Source: DASXTB01 sp036505615 (GTDB taxonomy: Bacteria > Acidobacteriota > UBA6911 > JACQSX01). Taken from it: a stretch of 16,666 bases of DNA. The DNA is taken from positions 1 through 16,666 of the forward strand of contig DASXTB010000100.1 in assembly GCA_036505615.1 (NCBI GenBank). The letters run 5' to 3'. The position numbers were made by a program, and so were the translations under genes. Position 1 is the first letter of the stretch, and each line of letters starts with the position of its first letter. Below the pieces are notes generated by a model. That model was not told the DNA's origin. It ran no database searches and saw only the letters and a program-made list of their open reading frames with translations. Positions 16,201 to 16,666 of this stretch are shown one piece after another.

Positions 16201-16579
16201 GAAGGGTTGCGCCGATATTGTGAAGGCGGGGGGGCGCGTCTGCCTGGGTGGTCACGGGCAGCTTCAGGGCCTGGGTTGCCACTGGGAGGTTTGGAACCTG
16301 CAGTCGGGGGGGATGACTCCACATGAAGCGCTTCGCTGTGCGACCATATTTGGCGCCGAAGCGATCGGTTTGCAGCGCGACGTGGGTTCGCTCGAAGCCG
16401 GCAAGCTTGCCGATTTGATGGTGCTCGAAAAGGATCCACTGGCCGACATTCACAACACCAACACGATCCACTTCGTGATGAAGAACGGAGAGCTGTTCGA
16501 AGGAGACACCCTCGACCAGGTCTGGCCCATGCAGAAGAAACTGGAAAAGCAATTCTGGTGGGACCGCGATCCGCGATAA
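13265..16579 (+). CDS. Secreted PD40 (TolB-like) beta-propeller fused to amidohydrolase
   Basis: A 1104-residue protein with GGAGGA (13253-13258) 6 nt before the ATG. Residues 1-27 form a signal peptide (HVLIALFALLVLAVPQLQFAQ), followed by a highly charged Lys/Glu/Asp linker (~28-48). Residues ~55-680 hold a PD40/WD40-like propeller region with eight S-P-D-G motifs (VSPDGKMIVF, FSPDGKKIVF, LSPDGKRVAF, WSPDGRYVVF, YSPDGAKIVF and others) and further degenerate units; the number suggests one large or two propellers. Residues ~695-1070 form a metal-dependent amidohydrolase (TIM barrel): LSGARIVTMKGDEVIERGDIVV, HAHMW with His758 and His760, candidate Lys849, candidate ligands His887 and His897, and GGHGQLQGLGCHWEVW around His997. 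The end (GSLEAGKLADLMVLEKDPL) is the usual closing beta-sandwich. The substrate is unknown; imidazolonepropionase-like and dipeptidase relatives are possible. It is the second gene of a probable operon with DinB. Confidence 0.9.
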   Translation: MISWKRAHVLIALFALLVLAVPQLQFAQEDKKEEQKDKDKEKKDEELPLKAASKIEFTTDEGTWMSLDVSPDGKMIVFDLLGDIYTLPVGGGEAKRIIGGLSFESQPRFSPDGKKIVFLSDRSGAENLWISDVDGSNPKPLTKGRNQMFCSPNWTADGQYVIVSKTSDPLGTFSLWMYHKDGGSGVQIGPPDPPLPEPGSGEPARPRQNRLGIVASPDGRFFYYSVRTGSFNYNASFPIWQVVRFDRETSETSTITNAQGSAMRPLLSPDGKTLVYATRFETFTALRSRDLETSEERWLINRVTRDDQESRATRDTMPGYAFMPDGKSLIVPVDGKIQRVDFETGKAMLMPFTAKVDADIAPRVYFQSSVDDSVMVKARLIRWPVLSPDGKRVAFGSLNKLWIMDLPSGSPRRLTNLAMGEFMPAWSPDGRYVVFVTWRPDGGQIYRAAADGSSQPERLTRRAAYYSYPIYSPDGAKIVFVSGAAADQLNSYLDDREHRELGDDGVLSQEPAEITGLSSRTGLDLRWIPAAGGDSTLIGPTQGGRYPHFSSDPGRVYLTTFNGLVSLRLDGLDRRTHFKVTGSAPGPFPPAAGEIRMSPDGQRAFLDLQNKHYLINVPKAGKETVKISITSKDNTSASVPVKKMSMEGGDYLNWAADGKSVTWSWGSKFYRQDITADKPEVFDIVVEAPRARPKGTVVLSGARIVTMKGDEVIERGDIVVTDNRITSVGPAGKVQIPTGAKIIDLSGKTILPGFVDVHAHMWPPRGEHQTQVWQYLANLAYGVTTTRDPQSSTNDVFAYTDLVDTGDILGPRVYSTGPGVFSASGLDDKDATRNVIKRYKDAYHTTTLKQYMVGDRIVRQWVIMACKEFGITSTTEGGLDLKLDLSHMIDGYSGSEHSLPIHPLYKDVTQFVAKTGTFYTPTILVAYGAPWTENYYFESTDVHGNTKLRRFIPHELLDTMVRRGRSWFLTEEYGHSAIAKGCADIVKAGGRVCLGGHGQLQGLGCHWEVWNLQSGGMTPHEALRCATIFGAEAIGLQRDVGSLEAGKLADLMVLEKDPLADIHNTNTIHFVMKNGELFEGDTLDQVWPMQKKLEKQFWWDRDPR

Positions 16580-16607
16580 ATACGGCCGCAAATGGACGGG
16601 AATGAAC
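16580..16607. repeat. Short dispersed-type intergenic repeat
   Basis: The bases after the amidohydrolase stop (CGGCCGCAAATGGACGGGAA, then TGAACGCAAAG running into the hairpin) resemble a common dispersed repeat of environmental bacterial genomes. The identification is by recall only; no second copy lies in this window. Confidence 0.3.
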
Positions 16608-16658
16608 GCAAAGGAAATAGAGAATTGGGTCCGTGTCCCAATTCTCTATTTCCTTTGC
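16608..16658. repeat. 22-bp perfect inverted repeat (long hairpin)
   Basis: The arms 16608-16629 and 16637-16658 are exact reverse complements, with a 7-nt loop TCCGTGT (16630-16636). It starts 28 bp after the amidohydrolase stop. No T-run follows the right arm (it is followed by ACTCACTC), so it is not a standard intrinsic terminator, although it could still protect or end the transcript. The core GGG(N7)CCC flanked by AATT resembles REP hairpins that flank TnpA-REP (RAYT) transposase genes; that link is inference, since the window ends 8 bases later. Confidence 0.8.
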
Positions 16659-16666
16659 ACTCACTC

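Noticed and set aside
16608..16658. Intrinsic terminator for the amidohydrolase gene
   Set aside because: The stem is strong, but no T-run follows it on the plus strand; it fits a mobile-repeat hairpin better.

Overview
The window most likely comes from an Acidobacteriota chromosome, probably the Solibacter/Bryobacter side of the phylum. This is inferred from gene content: a large secreted DUF7948/SBBP-repeat protein, a one-component regulator that joins an N-terminal helix-turn-helix to a TolB-like domain and TPRs, a secreted DUF885 peptidase, a DinB protein, and a PD40-propeller/amidohydrolase fusion. Base composition is moderately high GC, and palindromic repeats lie between and even inside genes. 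No rRNA, tRNA, CRISPR array or intact transposase gene was seen. Position 1 falls inside a gene. The last bases form a long hairpin that may be the edge of a mobile repeat or of a contig.

Layout: (1) 1-483, the 3' end of a polyprenyl diphosphate synthase. (2) 557-5167, a 1536-residue secreted protein: signal peptide, a segment encoded by two palindromic repeats, DUF7948, seven SBBP propeller repeats, a DUF11 domain, two copies of a ~220-residue domain, and an Ig-like tail. (3) 5302-6951 on the minus strand, convergent with it, the HTH/TolB-like/TPR regulator. (4) 7179-7847, a small secreted protein of unknown role, divergent from the regulator. (5) 7964-9475, a Tat-exported FAD-dependent oxidoreductase of the VAO/PCMH fold. 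(6) 9476-10521, a decayed region holding a truncated DUF7948 gene (plus strand) and the 3' stub of a PIN-domain toxin gene (minus strand). (7) 10540-12312, a DUF885 metallopeptidase. (8) 12318-12603, a dense cluster of hairpins framed by a 59-bp imperfect inverted repeat. (9) 12709-16579, a probable two-gene operon, DinB then a PD40/amidohydrolase fusion. (10) 16580-16666, a short dispersed-type repeat and a 22-bp perfect inverted repeat.

Most genes encode exported proteins (surface propeller protein, periplasmic oxidase, secreted peptidase, secreted hydrolase), which fits a soil heterotroph with much extracytoplasmic metabolism. I see no evidence that they form one pathway. The signals best worth follow-up are the palindromic repeats that have become coding sequence near the N-terminus of the SBBP protein, the gene-remnant zone at 9.8-10.5 kb, the inverted-repeat cluster at 12.3-12.6 kb and the terminal hairpin. 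I did not find a convincing new multi-gene system.
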